Positions 63,925 to 64,000 of a DNA stretch of 64,000 nucleotides are shown here, one piece after another. The notes below the pieces were generated by a model that saw only the letters and a program-made list of their open reading frames with translations, searched no databases and was not told the origin of the DNA. Position 1 is the first letter of the stretch. The number at the start of each line of letters is the position of its first letter. The stretch is from Salipaludibacillus sp. CUR1. Lineage in GTDB: Bacteria; Bacillota; Bacilli; Bacillales; Salisediminibacteriaceae. A program made the translations under genes and the position numbers. The stretch spans positions 401,313-465,312 of the forward strand of contig NZ_JAIWPE010000096.1 of NCBI RefSeq assembly GCF_021028955.1, given 5' to 3'.

Positions 63925-64000
63925 CTAACGACACCTCTTTTCAAATAAGAAAACCGGACGATCCATCGCAGCTTTCTTATCTTTTATTGTATCCTTTTAT

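Overview
The window looks like the chromosome of a low-GC, spore-forming, probably haloalkaliphilic member of the Bacillaceae. Three things suggest this. A long block follows the Bacillus subtilis yja/yjb gene order: yjaZ, yjbA-trpS, yjbC, spx, yjbE, mecA, coiA, pepF, spxH-yjbI, yjbJ, yjbK, yjbL, yjbM, ppnK, yjbO, prpE. There are several spore-specific families (YjcZ, DUF1360, YheC/D). The secreted lipoproteins are very acidic. I saw no tRNA, rRNA, CRISPR array, prophage or intact transposase.

Layout. 1-5.3 kb: a two-P-loop ATPase cut by the window edge, a repeat locus, a YfcE-type phosphoesterase, YisL, RarD and a nitrilase. 5.6-7.9 kb: a polar amino-acid ABC importer. 8.1-15.5 kb: an alpha/beta hydrolase, then a minus-strand fructan/sucrose operon (binding protein, two permeases, intracellular GH32, DUF624) with its LacI regulator; matching palindromic operators lie in front of both transcription units. 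15.8-28.3 kb: a peroxiredoxin whose catalytic Cys codon is TGA, LrgAB, two paralogous radical SAM/SPASM proteins, YitV, a cold-shock protein, an amidase, a NagR-like GntR regulator, DoxX, an FMN reductase and an MFS exporter. 28.5-32.7 kb: small spore-type genes, two unrecognised proteins and a glycosyltransferase. 32.9-50.6 kb: fabI and the yjb block (redox and proteolysis control through Spx, SpxH and MecA; (p)ppGpp synthesis; NAD kinase). 50.6-53.6 kb: a 694-bp element with terminal inverted repeats, a DUF4015 glycoside hydrolase and an HD protein. 53.7-58.4 kb: a Mn2+ riboswitch with a CaCA exporter, a ResA-like thioredoxin, a DAACS symporter and T-box-controlled trpS. 58.4-64 kb: YjbA, YjaZ, Bacillus-type Fnr and LiaFSR.

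The most notable observation is at 15,768-16,391. This is a full-length AhpC-type peroxiredoxin with an in-frame TGA exactly at the peroxidatic cysteine of the VCPTE motif, followed by a 7-bp stem-loop whose loop G lies 19 nt after the TGA. That is the geometry of a bacterial SECIS element, so I read it as a selenocysteine peroxiredoxin. The canonical resolving Cys is also absent.

Other regulatory threads are Fnr-type palindromes (TGTGA-N6-TCACA) in front of a radical SAM gene, a 54-aa membrane-protein gene (two in tandem) and fnr itself. Two dispersed repeat families are also present: GGGG...CCCC hairpins at gene 3' ends whose outer arms co-vary, and a GGCTGGGACAAAA-ended intergenic repeat found at three loci.
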